A stretch of 64,000 nt of DNA from Pontibacillus halophilus JSM 076056 = DSM 19796 (GTDB lineage Bacteria > Bacillota > Bacilli > Bacillales > BH030062): assembly GCF_000425205.1 (NCBI RefSeq), contig NZ_AULI01000014.1, forward strand, positions 16,833 through 80,832. The letters run 5' to 3'. The translations under genes were made by a program, and so were the position numbers. Shown here one piece after another: positions 51,273-59,837 of the stretch (position 1 is its first letter; the number at the start of each line of letters is the position of its first letter). Under the pieces are notes generated by a model. The model saw only the letters and a list, made by a program, of their open reading frames with translations. It was not told the origin of the DNA and did no database searches.

Positions 51273-52448
51273 TTATGCCTGGTGAGACAATTCCACGGCT
51301 TCACTATGATTTTCCTTTTGTCTCATGGAAAGAATAGCAGTGAAGAGAGCTAGTACAATGAAGGATGCACCTACAATCGGATTGAACTCAATGGAAGCAC
51401 GCCCAATAACCACACTCCCGATGGATGAACCTAGCGCAATCCCTAAATGCAGTGCAGAGTTGTTCAGGCTTTGCTGAATGTCCGATGAACCGGGCGATGA
51501 TTCAATCAAGTAGCTTTGTTGAGCAGGTGTAATCGCCCAACTCAACATGCCCCATATAGCCATGACGACTAAGAATAACGGAAGCATAAAGGTCGTTTGA
51601 GGAATAACGAGCATGGACAAGCCAAATACGATAATAATCCCAATAATAGAAGGCTTCGTACCAAACTTATCTGCAAGTGTCCCACCTATTCCTCCACCTG
51701 CCACGGCAGCAACCCCGAAGATTAGATAGATGATGCTGACCCATGTTCCACCTAGTCCCATTGTTTCTTTCACGAACGGGGTTAAATATCCATATAACGT
51801 TAAGTGCCCCGTCAGAAACAGGAACGATGTGAGCTGCGCATAGAGGATTTTCTTGTTCTTTAACGTCTTCAACTGCTGAAGCATAGGCATACCTGGCTTC
51901 GGAGCAATTCGACCCATAAAGAAGTAAACATTAGCCATAGAAAATATGGTTAATACCGCGATTAAGATGAATGGCGCTCTCCATCCAAATGCATTCCCAA
52001 GCATCAATCCAACTGGTACTCCTAGAACAAGTGATCCGCTTACTCCCATGAAGATGACCCCAATTGCACGTGCACGATAAGCCTCTGACACAATATTCGA
52101 CGCAAGTGTCACACATAAGACGACAAGCAAGGAACCACTTGCCGCTGAGACAATACGAGCTATCATAAGTACCGAGTAGCTCGGGCTTATGATGGCGATG
52201 CCATTACCTATGAAGAAGACAAGTAAGCTAATTAACGTAAGTTTCTTCCGTTCCACATTCGCTGTAGCTGCCAACAGAATAGGAGCTGCCAGAGCAAATA
52301 CAATGGAAAAGACACTAATCAACAGTCCCGCTTCTTGAATCTTAACGCCTAAATCTGCTGCGACGATATCCAGAATACCGCCGATAATCAATTCAACCAT
52401 CCCAACCACAAAGGAAACAATGGTTAATAAATAGACACGTTTATCCAT
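51273..52448 (-). CDS. MFS exporter, PbuE-like
   Basis: A 391-residue 12-helix DHA1-type exporter. It closely resembles B. subtilis PbuE, the purine base efflux pump: VGMVELIIGGILDIVAADL, AAPILLAATANVERKKL, ARAIGVIFMGVSGS and WAITPAQQSYLIESSPGSSDIQQS are all in register. In B. subtilis pbuE is controlled by an adenine riboswitch; none is present here. Instead the short leader has an inverted repeat shared with the divergent TrmB-family gene. ATG follows GGAGG. The substrate could be purines or a drug. Confidence 0.87.
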   Translation of the reverse strand: MDKRVYLLTIVSFVVGMVELIIGGILDIVAADLGVKIQEAGLLISVFSIVFALAAPILLAATANVERKKLTLISLLVFFIGNGIAIISPSYSVLMIARIVSAASGSLLVVLCVTLASNIVSEAYRARAIGVIFMGVSGSLVLGVPVGLMLGNAFGWRAPFILIAVLTIFSMANVYFFMGRIAPKPGMPMLQQLKTLKNKKILYAQLTSFLFLTGHLTLYGYLTPFVKETMGLGGTWVSIIYLIFGVAAVAGGGIGGTLADKFGTKPSIIGIIIVFGLSMLVIPQTTFMLPLFLVVMAIWGMLSWAITPAQQSYLIESSPGSSDIQQSLNNSALHLGIALGSSIGSVVIGRASIEFNPIVGASFIVLALFTAILSMRQKENHSEAVELSHQA

Positions 52449-52466
52449 ACCAATTCAACCTCCAAT

Positions 52467-52492
52467 AAAGTTACCACTGCAATAGTAACTTT
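52467..52492. promoter_or_regulatory. Inverted-repeat operator between MFS exporter and TrmB-family gene
   Basis: AAAGTTAC at 52467-52474 and GTAACTTT at 52485-52492 form a perfect inverted repeat with a ten-base spacer. It lies 19 bases before the exporter ATG, directly upstream of its ribosome site, and about 97 bases before the regulator ATG. Its position in the gap of a divergent exporter/regulator pair makes it the likely binding site of the TrmB-family protein. Confidence 0.65.
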
Positions 52493-52588
52493 AATGAGCA
52501 AAAAGCGCAATAGCCATTTCCTCCCTTTCCTTCGATTTGGTCATCTATGCTATGATAGACCCAACGAAGAAACGTAAGGGGTATGATT

Positions 52589-53347
52589 ATGCTTCAACAA
52601 TTCGGTTTCACGAACTATGAGAGTCAAGTTTATGAAGCTCTTATCGCTGTGGAATCCCCACTAGATGCATCTACCATCGTCAAATATTCCTCTGTACCAA
52701 GAGCAAAGGTATACGAAGTACTAAACCGCCTCACAGAAAAAGGCGTCGTCCTTGAATCCACCCTCGAGAAAAAGCGTGTATATAGCGCGCTCCCACTCGA
52801 GTCGATGATCAAGAAACTCGAAGCCAACTTCTCACGAAACGTAGAACAGCTTCGATCTATTCAGATAGCCAAAAAGCAACAAGATGACAGAGTATGGACG
52901 TTGAAAGACGAAGACTCGATCTCATCACTCGTGCATACGATGATTCGGAAAGCAACCACATCCATTAAGTTTTCAAGTTGGTCTGAGGACATCGAAACGC
53001 ATCTCCCTGCATTAGAAGAACTACAACGGCAAGGGTTAGAAATTGAGCTCCACTCGATTGGACATCTAGAGTCGACGATTGACCATGTCACGGTTCTACT
53101 CCCAATTGACCAGCATAGCAACTTAGAACAAAGCCGCATGGTGATTATCGATGATGAAGAAATGCTGTTTGCCGCGATGGAAGATGGAGATTGGCAAGCT
53201 CTCCACTCCTATTCCCGACCACTTGTTAAATTCTTTACGGAATTCTTCTATCACGATGTAGCATTGACTGAAATCACTAGTAAACACCGTGAGGACGTGA
53301 TGAAGGATGAGAATATTCGAAGTATCCTCATGAAACTCAAACTTTAA
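52589..53347 (+). CDS. TrmB-family transcription regulator
   Basis: A 252-residue regulator with a winged helix at about 5-75 (SPLDASTIVKYSSVPRAKVYEVLNRL, the TrmB recognition pattern) followed by a long effector domain with a phospholipase-D-like fold (from about 100: SLVHTMIRKATTSIKFSSW). TrmB proteins respond to sugars or small effectors. It is divergent from the PbuE-like exporter and probably controls it through the inverted repeat at 52467. ATG at 52589 has AAGGGG seven bases upstream; the ATG two codons before it is too close. Confidence 0.87.
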   Translation: MLQQFGFTNYESQVYEALIAVESPLDASTIVKYSSVPRAKVYEVLNRLTEKGVVLESTLEKKRVYSALPLESMIKKLEANFSRNVEQLRSIQIAKKQQDDRVWTLKDEDSISSLVHTMIRKATTSIKFSSWSEDIETHLPALEELQRQGLEIELHSIGHLESTIDHVTVLLPIDQHSNLEQSRMVIIDDEEMLFAAMEDGDWQALHSYSRPLVKFFTEFFYHDVALTEITSKHREDVMKDENIRSILMKLKL

Positions 53348-53359
53348 GAAGTTGTAAAG

Positions 53360-53402
53360 TGTAAGTTGAATTACATGAATTTCTATAGAAAACGGGTATG
53401 AT
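53360..53402 (+). promoter_or_regulatory. Crp/Fnr-type operator and -10 box of the peroxiredoxin gene
   Basis: Palindrome TGTAAGTTGAATTACA at 53360-53375 and TATGAT at 53397-53402, 37 bases start to start, centred near -41.5. It begins 12 bases after the TrmB-family stop codon. It is the third perfect TGTAA-N6-TTACA site in this window and again lies before a thiol/peroxide gene. Confidence 0.72.
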
Positions 53403-53461
53403 GATACTAGTGCCTCATAAGAACGAGGTCATCTTTTTTCTACTTACAAGGAGGATTTATC

Positions 53462-53965
53462 ATGCCTAAATTTCAACTAGGAGAAGCAACACCGAACTTC
53501 ACTCTACCGAGTACAACAGGTGAAACATTCTCATTCGAACAACACCAAAAGGACAACCAAGGTTGGCATTTGTTAATCTTCTTCCGCGGCTCATGGTGCC
53601 CAGTATGTGTAGAAGATTTGCAAAACCTACAAGAATCAATAGGCTTCTTCGAAGGTAAGAACGTACACATTACAACTGTATCTACAGACAAGCTAGATGA
53701 CCTGAAAGCAATGAAAGAAGAGCACGGATTTACGTACCCAGTACTAGCAGACGAAGAGCTTCAAGCACTTGAAGCATTCGACGTGCACTACCACCGTGAA
53801 GACGACCCATATGAAGACCACGGTGCCCACGGTGAGCCAGCTTACTTCTTAATTGATGAGAACGGGAAGCTTCTTTACCAACAGCGACAAACGAGTCCGT
53901 TTGGCCGCCCAACAGTTACAGACCTACGTAAAGTTGTTCAATATATCAACTCTCAGAAGAAATAA
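53462..53965 (+). CDS. Peroxiredoxin-like (AhpC/TSA) protein
   Basis: A 167-residue thioredoxin-fold protein of the peroxiredoxin-like group. It has Cys46 and Cys49 in FFRGSWCPVCVEDL, TVSTDKLDDLKAMKEEHGF and a C-terminal half with HGEPAYFLIDENG. With the CxxC arrangement it may work as a thiol peroxidase or disulfide reductase. ATG follows AAGGAGG. A Crp/Fnr-type operator controls the gene, linking it to osmC and the reductase operon. Confidence 0.88.
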   Translation: MPKFQLGEATPNFTLPSTTGETFSFEQHQKDNQGWHLLIFFRGSWCPVCVEDLQNLQESIGFFEGKNVHITTVSTDKLDDLKAMKEEHGFTYPVLADEELQALEAFDVHYHREDDPYEDHGAHGEPAYFLIDENGKLLYQQRQTSPFGRPTVTDLRKVVQYINSQKK

Positions 53966-53972
53966 TTGTGAT

Positions 53973-54003
53973 AAAGAGCCCTGTAGCAGGGCTCTTTTTT
54001 TTT
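53973..54003 (+). terminator. Terminator of the peroxiredoxin gene
   Basis: AAAGAGCCCTG and CAGGGCTCTTT with loop TAG, then more than eight T. Confidence 0.93.
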
Positions 54004-54167
54004 ATTATAATCTTGAGATTGTCGATTATGGTCCAGGTAGACGAATCCACCCTCGTTCGTTATGATAAGTACAAGCCCATATGTTGATGGTGGAAAGAAC
54101 AACCACAAATACAAGCAACTTACCTGCCTAGATGGCTGTACTTGCTCCTAAAAGGTGGATTAAAATC

Positions 54168-54845
54168 ATGATTGAAACTCACACGCAAGAAGAAGTATCC
54201 CAATGGGTCAGTTTAATTACGTATTATAAATTTGCGCTAGATGAGATGGACACGAAATTAACAATTCTGAATGAAGAGTTTCAGCATGTTCATGACCATA
54301 ATCCAATCGAACATTTAAAATCCAGAGTTAAATCGATGGAAAGCATACAACGAAAGCTTGAACGGAAGGGCCTTGAAGTTACCGCAGAACATGCCGAGCA
54401 ACACATCCACGATATTGCAGGCGTACGAGTAACTTGTTCCTTTGAATCGGATATCTACAAATTAGTCAACATCCTTTGTAACCAAGACGACGTTCACGTC
54501 CAAGAAGTGAAAGATTATATCCAGCACCCAAAATCAAACGGGTATAAGAGCCTACACCTCATCGTCCAAGTTCCCGTCTTCTTGTCTACAGAGAAGAAAC
54601 TAATGAACGTCGAGATCCAAATTCGAACGGTCGCTATGGATTTCTGGGCAAGCTTAGAGCATAAAATCTATTATAAATTTGATAAGACAGTCCCTAAACA
54701 TTTAACGGACGAATTGAAAGAAGCAGCTGACTTAGCCAATTATTTAGATAAGAAGATGGAAGGCATACGCACGAAGATGGATAAATATAAAGAGAGCGCA
54801 CCATTATTGGATGAGCTCTTTGAACACGGAGAGAACAGCGAGTAA
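54168..54845 (+). CDS. ywaC: Small alarmone (p)ppGpp synthetase YwaC/SasA (RelP)
   Basis: A 225-residue small alarmone synthetase that transfers pyrophosphate from ATP to GDP, GTP or GMP. It closely follows B. subtilis YwaC: DHNPIEHLKSRVKSMESI, HDIAGVRVTCSFESDIY, PKSNGYKSLHLIV, and EIQIRTVAMDFWASLEHKI. No hydrolase or regulatory domains are present. B. subtilis ywaC is induced by envelope stress through ECF sigma factors; I see no such promoter here. ATG at 54168 follows AAAGGTGG by nine bases. Confidence 0.92.
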   Translation: MIETHTQEEVSQWVSLITYYKFALDEMDTKLTILNEEFQHVHDHNPIEHLKSRVKSMESIQRKLERKGLEVTAEHAEQHIHDIAGVRVTCSFESDIYKLVNILCNQDDVHVQEVKDYIQHPKSNGYKSLHLIVQVPVFLSTEKKLMNVEIQIRTVAMDFWASLEHKIYYKFDKTVPKHLTDELKEAADLANYLDKKMEGIRTKMDKYKESAPLLDELFEHGENSE

Positions 54846-54860
54846 GCTGTTCTCTTTTTA
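54830..54860 (+). terminator. Terminator of ywaC
   Basis: AGAGAACAGC and GCTGTTCTCT around the stop codon region, followed by TTTTT; the left arm is in the last codons. Confidence 0.9.
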
Positions 54861-54954
54861 TATGGTGGTAGGAGAAGCTCGGCACGTCTGTAATGCACTA
54901 GAACTTCCGAAACGCCTCATACCTATATGTCTAACAGATACATCTGCTTGATTG

Positions 54955-54981
54955 TACAACACTCGAAAAGAGGGTGTTGTA
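54955..54981. other. Stem-loop in the ywaC-glmS gap
   Basis: TACAACACTC pairs imperfectly with GGGTGTTGTA around a seven-base loop. It has no T tract and lies between two terminators. Nothing else is recognised in this gap. Confidence 0.4.
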
Positions 54982-54997
54982 TAGACAAAACATTACT

Positions 54998-55027
54998 AAA
55001 AACCCCCCTAGAGATCTCTAGGGGGGG
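54998..55027 (-). terminator. Terminator of glmS
   Basis: CCCCCCTAGAGA abuts its exact complement TCTCTAGGGGGG, followed on the minus strand by TTTTTAG. Confidence 0.92.
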
Positions 55028-55037
55028 CATTTAATTC

Positions 55038-56840
55038 TTATTCAACTGTAACACTCTTCGCAAGGTTACGTGGCTTATCCACGTCACAATCGCGGTGAAG
55101 AGCTGCATAGTAAGAAATTAATTGATATGGAACAACAGACACAAGTGGTGTGAGCAATTCGTGTACGTGTGGGATGACGAATGCATCACTTTCTTGGTCG
55201 AGTCCTTTCATACTGATCACGCAAGGGTTTGCACCACGTGCCGCAACTTCCTTCACGTTTCCGCGAATGGAGTAGTTGACGTTCTCTTGTGTTGCAAGAG
55301 CCATAACAGGTGTACCTTCTTCAATCAACGCAATCGTACCGTGTTTCAATTCCCCACCAGCAAAACCTTCTGCTTGGATATAAGAAATCTCTTTCAGCTT
55401 AAGAGCGCCTTCTAATCCAACATAATAGTCAATGCTACGGCCGATGAAGAAACAGTTACGCGTCGTTGATAGATACGTACGAGCAATGTCTTCAAGCTGC
55501 TCTTTTTGGTCTGTTAGTGCTTCCATTGCATTCGCAGCAATACCTAACTCACTAAGAGGATTGAATTCGAGTTGTAGTCCTTTTGCTTGTGCTGTATCTA
55601 CCGCTAAGATTGCGAGTACAGCCATTTGAGCTGTGTACGCTTTCGTGGAAGCAACTGCAATCTCAGGTCCAGCATGTAGGTGTAGCGTGTAGTCCGCTTC
55701 ACGAGAAAGGGTAGATCCTGGAACGTTCGTAATGGTAAGCGCTTTGTAGCCTTTCTGCTTAATCTCCACTAGTACTGCACGGCTATCGGCAGTTTCGCCA
55801 CTTTGAGAGATGAAGATGAACAACGGCTTCTCAGAAAGCAATGGCATGTTGTAGGAGAATTCACTTGCTACGTGCACTTCTACAGGCACTTGAGCAAGCT
55901 TCTCAATAAACTGCTTACCTACTAGGCCTGCATGGTAACTCGTACCACAAGCAATGATATACACACGGTCGTGGTCTTTCATTGCCTCACGAACTTCAGG
56001 GTCTAATTTAATGTTATCGTTCTCATCTTGATATTCTTGGATAATACGACGAATGACAAATGGCTGTTCATCGATCTCCTTCAGCATGAAGTGAGGGTAC
56101 GTACCCTTTTCAATGTCACTTTCATCGATTTCAGCTGTGAAGGAATCACGCTCAACCTTCGTACCGTCTAATTTCTTAATCTGAACAGAATTACGTTCTA
56201 CAAGAACAACTTCTTTATCTTCAAGCTCTACGAATTCGTTGGTAACATGAAGCATCGCCAATGAATCGCTAGATACAACGTTGAAGTCATCACCTAGTCC
56301 AACTAGTAGAGGGCTCTTATTCTTCGCAACAAAGATTGTATCAGGATTCTGTGCATCCATAACCGCAACTGCGTAAGACCCTTTGAACAAACTAATGGCT
56401 TTACGGAATGCAGCTTCTACGTCTTGTTGCTCCTCAACGAGCTTCTCTAGTAGTTGTACGATGATCTCTGTGTCTGTTTCACTTTGAAGTTGAACGTCCG
56501 GGATATACTCTTTCTGTACATCCTCATAGTTCTCAATTACACCGTTGTGAACGATTGTAAAACGCTTTGATGTACTTTGGTGCGGGTGTGCGTTCACTTT
56601 ACTCGGAGCACCATGTGTTGCCCAACGAGTGTGACCAATTCCCATAGTGCCTTCAGTAGAAGCCTCTACTTCATCACGCAATGTTGCAATACGGCCTTTA
56701 ACCTTTGTTACATGGACACCTTGATCGTTAAACGTTGCAATCCCCGCAGAGTCATATCCACGATATTCAAGCTTCTCTAATCCTTTAAGAAGTACATCTT
56801 GTACTTCATTCTGTCCAATATATCCAACAATTCCACACAT
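55038..56840 (-). CDS. glmS: Glucosamine-6-phosphate synthase (isomerizing)
   Basis: A 600-residue amidotransferase that makes glucosamine-6-phosphate from fructose-6-phosphate and glutamine, the first step of cell-wall precursor synthesis. Nucleophile Cys2 begins the glutaminase domain ([21 protein letters not shown]), and two SIS domains follow ([27 protein letters not shown]). The C-terminus [15 protein letters not shown] is canonical. ATG follows AAGGAGG. The leader carries a glmS ribozyme, so the product feeds back on its own mRNA. glmM lies upstream on the same strand but is a separate unit. Confidence 0.97.
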   Translation of the reverse strand: MCGIVGYIGQNEVQDVLLKGLEKLEYRGYDSAGIATFNDQGVHVTKVKGRIATLRDEVEASTEGTMGIGHTRWATHGAPSKVNAHPHQSTSKRFTIVHNGVIENYEDVQKEYIPDVQLQSETDTEIIVQLLEKLVEEQQDVEAAFRKAISLFKGSYAVAVMDAQNPDTIFVAKNKSPLLVGLGDDFNVVSSDSLAMLHVTNEFVELEDKEVVLVERNSVQIKKLDGTKVERDSFTAEIDESDIEKGTYPHFMLKEIDEQPFVIRRIIQEYQDENDNIKLDPEVREAMKDHDRVYIIACGTSYHAGLVGKQFIEKLAQVPVEVHVASEFSYNMPLLSEKPLFIFISQSGETADSRAVLVEIKQKGYKALTITNVPGSTLSREADYTLHLHAGPEIAVASTKAYTAQMAVLAILAVDTAQAKGLQLEFNPLSELGIAANAMEALTDQKEQLEDIARTYLSTTRNCFFIGRSIDYYVGLEGALKLKEISYIQAEGFAGGELKHGTIALIEEGTPVMALATQENVNYSIRGNVKEVAARGANPCVISMKGLDQESDAFVIPHVHELLTPLVSVVPYQLISYYAALHRDCDVDKPRNLAKSVTVE

Positions 56841-56864
56841 TTTAAGTTTCCTCCTTAATTAAAA

Positions 56865-56907
56865 GGGGCAAACCTAACCTTCTGTATCAGGGGCAAGCGT
56901 TTGCCCC
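56865..56907 (-). promoter_or_regulatory. Mutually exclusive hairpins between ribozyme and glmS
   Basis: On the transcript GGGGCAAAC (56907-56899) can pair with the adjacent TTGCCCC (56896-56890; seven-bp hairpin) or with GTTTGCCCC (56873-56865; nine bp), the latter directly followed by TTTTAATT and the glmS ribosome site. The two stems exclude each other. The long one looks like a weak terminator next to the ribosome site; an attenuator or 3' stability role is possible. Confidence 0.5.
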
Positions 56908-56911
56908 TTTC

Positions 56912-57084
56912 TCATGACGTTTCGTTGTACTTTGTATCCACCCTTGTGCAAAGAGTCACCTCTTTGTTTTCAGGGGAGTACGTATCAGCTGAAGTACGTC
57001 AGCCGGGAGGCATCCGCCGATTCTCGATGAACCTCCTCCTCGTCAACTATCTCCCAATCCGTTTTCGGAAATAGTCCAGGCGCT
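56912..57084 (-). ncRNA. glmS ribozyme: glmS self-cleaving ribozyme
   Basis: The conserved ribozyme core is readable on the minus strand: GCGCCTGGACT at the 5' end (cleavage expected between A57084 and G57083), then GTTGACGAGGAGG, TTCATCGAGAATCGGCGG and ATGCCTCCCGGC. The AACAAAG segment of the 3' pseudoknot region follows. Glucosamine-6-phosphate acts as cofactor and triggers cleavage, which destabilises glmS mRNA. The 3' boundary is approximate. An 85-codon open frame running over it is spurious. Confidence 0.92.
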
Positions 57085-57213
57085 TTTAGAATGGATGTAC
57101 GTATTACTTTCCCCCTTTCCTGCTTTGGAAATACAAGAAAAGTTCCATACGGTTCATTCCCTCTACGTTTATCTTTAAACTTGTCAATCTTTGTAAAGGA
57201 ACGAACAATTTCA

Positions 57214-57242
57214 ATTTTACCCAAACTGAGGGATAGGGTCAA
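57214..57242 (-). promoter_or_regulatory. Sigma-A promoter of glmS
   Basis: On the minus strand TTGACC, a 17-base spacer and TAAAAT, with transcription expected to start near 57207 and to leave about 120 bases before the ribozyme cleavage site. Confidence 0.75.
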
Positions 57243-57277
57243 TGAAAATATTTTGAAGCAGTGGGGTACCGAATACT

Positions 57278-57322
57278 AATAAAATATGCTCAGACAGCAG
57301 AAGAAGTGCGTCTGAGCATATG
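57278..57322 (-). terminator. Terminator of glmM
   Basis: ATATGCTCAGAC and GTCTGAGCATAT arms with a 13-base loop, followed on the minus strand by TTTTATTAG; it lies a few bases after the glmM stop. Confidence 0.88.
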
Positions 57323-57335
57323 CTAGAATCTTATA

Positions 57336-58685
57336 TTAAGCTTTTGAACCTAATTCTTCTTCTACAATATCGACTACGCGTTGAACGTATGCCTCACATT
57401 CGTCTGCAGTTGGAGCTTCTGCCATCACACGAACAAGTGGCTCTGTTCCTGAAGGACGTACAAGCACTCGGCCATGTTCTCCCATCTCCGTTTCAACCGC
57501 TTTAATTTCAGCTGAGACGCGTTCATTCTCGAATACTGCATTCTTATCTGTGACACGTACATTCTTCAATACTTGTGGATACTTCTTCATTTCTCCAGCA
57601 AGCTCAGACAATGGCTTTCCAGTATCCTTCATAACATCAACAAGTTGAAGAGCGGATAGCAGACCATCACCCGTTGTGTTGTAATCGAGGAAGATGATGT
57701 GACCAGATTGTTCCCCACCAAGACTGTAATCTCCTCTACGCATTTCTTCCATAACGTAGCGATCGCCTACCTTCGTCTTGTCACTCTTCATTCCGTTCGC
57801 TTCAACAGCCTTGTAGAACCCAATATTACTCATGATAGTAGAAACGACGGTATTATGTTTCAAGCGGCCTTTTTCGTTTAGGTACTTCGCACAGATGAAC
57901 ATAATCTGGTCACCGTCAACGATATTGCCTTTCTCATCCACAGCAATTAGACGATCACCGTCTCCGTCAAAGGCTAGACCAATGTCTGCTCCCTTTTCAA
58001 GCACAGTTTCACGCAACGCTTCAGGATGCGTCGAACCCACTCCGTCGTTAATATTTAGACCATCCGGCGTGCAACCAATCGTAGATGTTTCCGCCTCAAG
58101 GTCCGCAAACAAATGCGGAGCGATTGAAGATGTAGCACCGTGAGCACAATCAAGCGCAATGTGTATGTCTTCAAAATCATATTCAATTGTTTGTTTTAAG
58201 TATTGCATATATTTTTGAGCGCCTTCAAAGTAATCATTCACAACACCTACACCCGCGCCTGTCGGACGAGGCAGTTCGTCTGTCTCAAGTTCCATCAAGC
58301 GTTCAATTTCATCTTCTTGTTCATCCGTCAACTTAAAGCCATCAGAACCGAAGAACTTAATTCCATTATCCTCAACAGGATTGTGGGATGCTGAGATCAT
58401 TACACCCGCTTCTGCATCAAGAGCTTTCGTTAAGTAAGCGACTCCTGGAGTGGAAATTACGCCTAAACGCATGACTTCTGCTCCAATGGATAATAGACCC
58501 GCTACAAGTGCATTCTCAAGCATCTCACCTGAAATACGAGTGTCGCGTCCTATAAGAACTTTCGGCTTTTGTTTTTCTTTTGTGACCACGTATCCACCAA
58601 ATCGACCAAGTTTAAATGCTAGCTCTGGTGTCAGCCCGTCATTGGCTACGCCTCGTACCCCATCCGTTCCGAAAAATTTACCCAC
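57336..58685 (-). CDS. glmM: Phosphoglucosamine mutase
   Basis: A 449-residue enzyme that turns glucosamine-6-phosphate into glucosamine-1-phosphate for UDP-GlcNAc and peptidoglycan synthesis. Phosphoserine loop [11 protein letters not shown] with Ser100, metal loop DGDGDR and sugar loop GGEQSGHI, with the C-terminal [15 protein letters not shown], are intact. The start is GTG behind AAAGGAG, giving the usual [12 protein letters not shown]. It lies at the end of the cdaA-cdaR-glmM unit, with 180 bases between cdaR and glmM that contain no gene or clear terminator. Confidence 0.97.
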   Translation of the reverse strand: MGKFFGTDGVRGVANDGLTPELAFKLGRFGGYVVTKEKQKPKVLIGRDTRISGEMLENALVAGLLSIGAEVMRLGVISTPGVAYLTKALDAEAGVMISASHNPVEDNGIKFFGSDGFKLTDEQEDEIERLMELETDELPRPTGAGVGVVNDYFEGAQKYMQYLKQTIEYDFEDIHIALDCAHGATSSIAPHLFADLEAETSTIGCTPDGLNINDGVGSTHPEALRETVLEKGADIGLAFDGDGDRLIAVDEKGNIVDGDQIMFICAKYLNEKGRLKHNTVVSTIMSNIGFYKAVEANGMKSDKTKVGDRYVMEEMRRGDYSLGGEQSGHIIFLDYNTTGDGLLSALQLVDVMKDTGKPLSELAGEMKKYPQVLKNVRVTDKNAVFENERVSAEIKAVETEMGEHGRVLVRPSGTEPLVRVMAEAPTADECEAYVQRVVDIVEEELGSKA

Positions 58686-58865
58686 GATAAATCCGCTCCT
58701 TTAATTATCCATAACGATTTACATTCTAATTGGATTGTTGCTTCTGTTGGAGAACTCTCAGTCTCCTCATGTTGAATGATACTGTCCTCATCATTTCGAA
58801 AGAGCGAAGTCTTCCGTATTTACCGCTTCCATACCACTTCTTCCTTGCTAGAAGTCATCGTGGAT

Positions 58866-59837
58866 TTACTCGCCAGACTCTTCTACATCGACTTGTACTT
58901 CGAGTTGACTTGGTTCAACCTTCTCAACCTTCTCTGGCAGAGGAAGGTCCACCTTGATCGAGCCATCTTCCTTCACATTACTTAAATCTACACGAATATC
59001 CTTAATTGAATCAATAGCGTCTATTGCCTCAGATGGACCGTATATTTCTACCGTATCTTCCGTTAGTTCTAAAGACTTAAGTGTTAACCCATTAGGTAGA
59101 TTGCCTTCAGATTTCACAGCGACCGAAACTTCTTTACTAGGATAAGAGACGGGTACGTTCACTTGTACCGTAGCAGGCTCGGCAATGACATTCAACTCAT
59201 TGCCTTGTTCGTCATATACCTTAACAGGTGCCTCTTTGTCTTGAATCGATTCACTAATACCTTGAACATCTAAGATGGCTTTCACTAAGGCTACTTTAGA
59301 CACTTCAGATTCAGACCCCGTCACTTCGATTTGCTTAGGCTCTACAGAAGGCTTTCCAAGCTCATAACCGGAGGCTACTCGCCCTCTATTCATGAAATCT
59401 ACTTCGACCGAGACTTTCTTCGTCAACCGCTTCTCAATGGTGATGTCTGCTTCACTAGGTTCCATATAAACAGAAAGCTGGTTTGAAAAGCCACTATGTT
59501 TAATAGGGACTGTATGCGAACCTGTTTCTAGCTCTCTTAAATCAATGAACAAGCTAAATGAGCGTTGGCGAATGGCCTTCATCACTTCACTCTTTGGTCC
59601 TTCTACTGTAACGGTTACAGCTTGCGGAGCCCCTCTGACAATATACTTTTCTTCGTCGACGTATAAGTTTACTGGTATATCATTGATGCTAGCTAGCTCC
59701 GTATCCTGAGAGAAAAGAGCGCTCCCAGAATTTGTGCCAGAAGCTGTATCATTTAAGGCAACAGAGGCATAAAGAAGGACAGCAAGTATGAGAGAAATGA
59801 TCCGAATAAACCACGGACTTTTTAACCATCTATCCAT
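58866..59837 (-). CDS. cdaR: CdaA regulator CdaR (YbbR-domain protein)
   Basis: A 323-residue protein with an N-terminal membrane anchor (about 8-28) and three YbbR beta-domains outside the membrane (roughly 50-130, 135-225 and 230-320). It regulates the diadenylate cyclase CdaA. B. subtilis CdaR is nearly 480 residues, with four YbbR units, so this one is shorter by a domain or more. ATG follows GGAGGGGG and overlaps the cdaA end by eight bases, showing coupling. Confidence 0.92.
   Translation of the reverse strand: MDRWLKSPWFIRIISLILAVLLYASVALNDTASGTNSGSALFSQDTELASINDIPVNLYVDEEKYIVRGAPQAVTVTVEGPKSEVMKAIRQRSFSLFIDLRELETGSHTVPIKHSGFSNQLSVYMEPSEADITIEKRLTKKVSVEVDFMNRGRVASGYELGKPSVEPKQIEVTGSESEVSKVALVKAILDVQGISESIQDKEAPVKVYDEQGNELNVIAEPATVQVNVPVSYPSKEVSVAVKSEGNLPNGLTLKSLELTEDTVEIYGPSEAIDAIDSIKDIRVDLSNVKEDGSIKVDLPLPEKVEKVEPSQLEVQVDVEESGE

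Noticed and set aside
52449..52588. Adenine riboswitch before the PbuE-like gene
   Set aside because: The leader is too short and lacks the purine-aptamer core sequences; an inverted-repeat operator is present instead.
56985..57242. An 85-codon minus-strand open frame upstream of glmS
   Set aside because: It runs over the conserved glmS ribozyme core and the glmS promoter, has no family character and no ribosome site.
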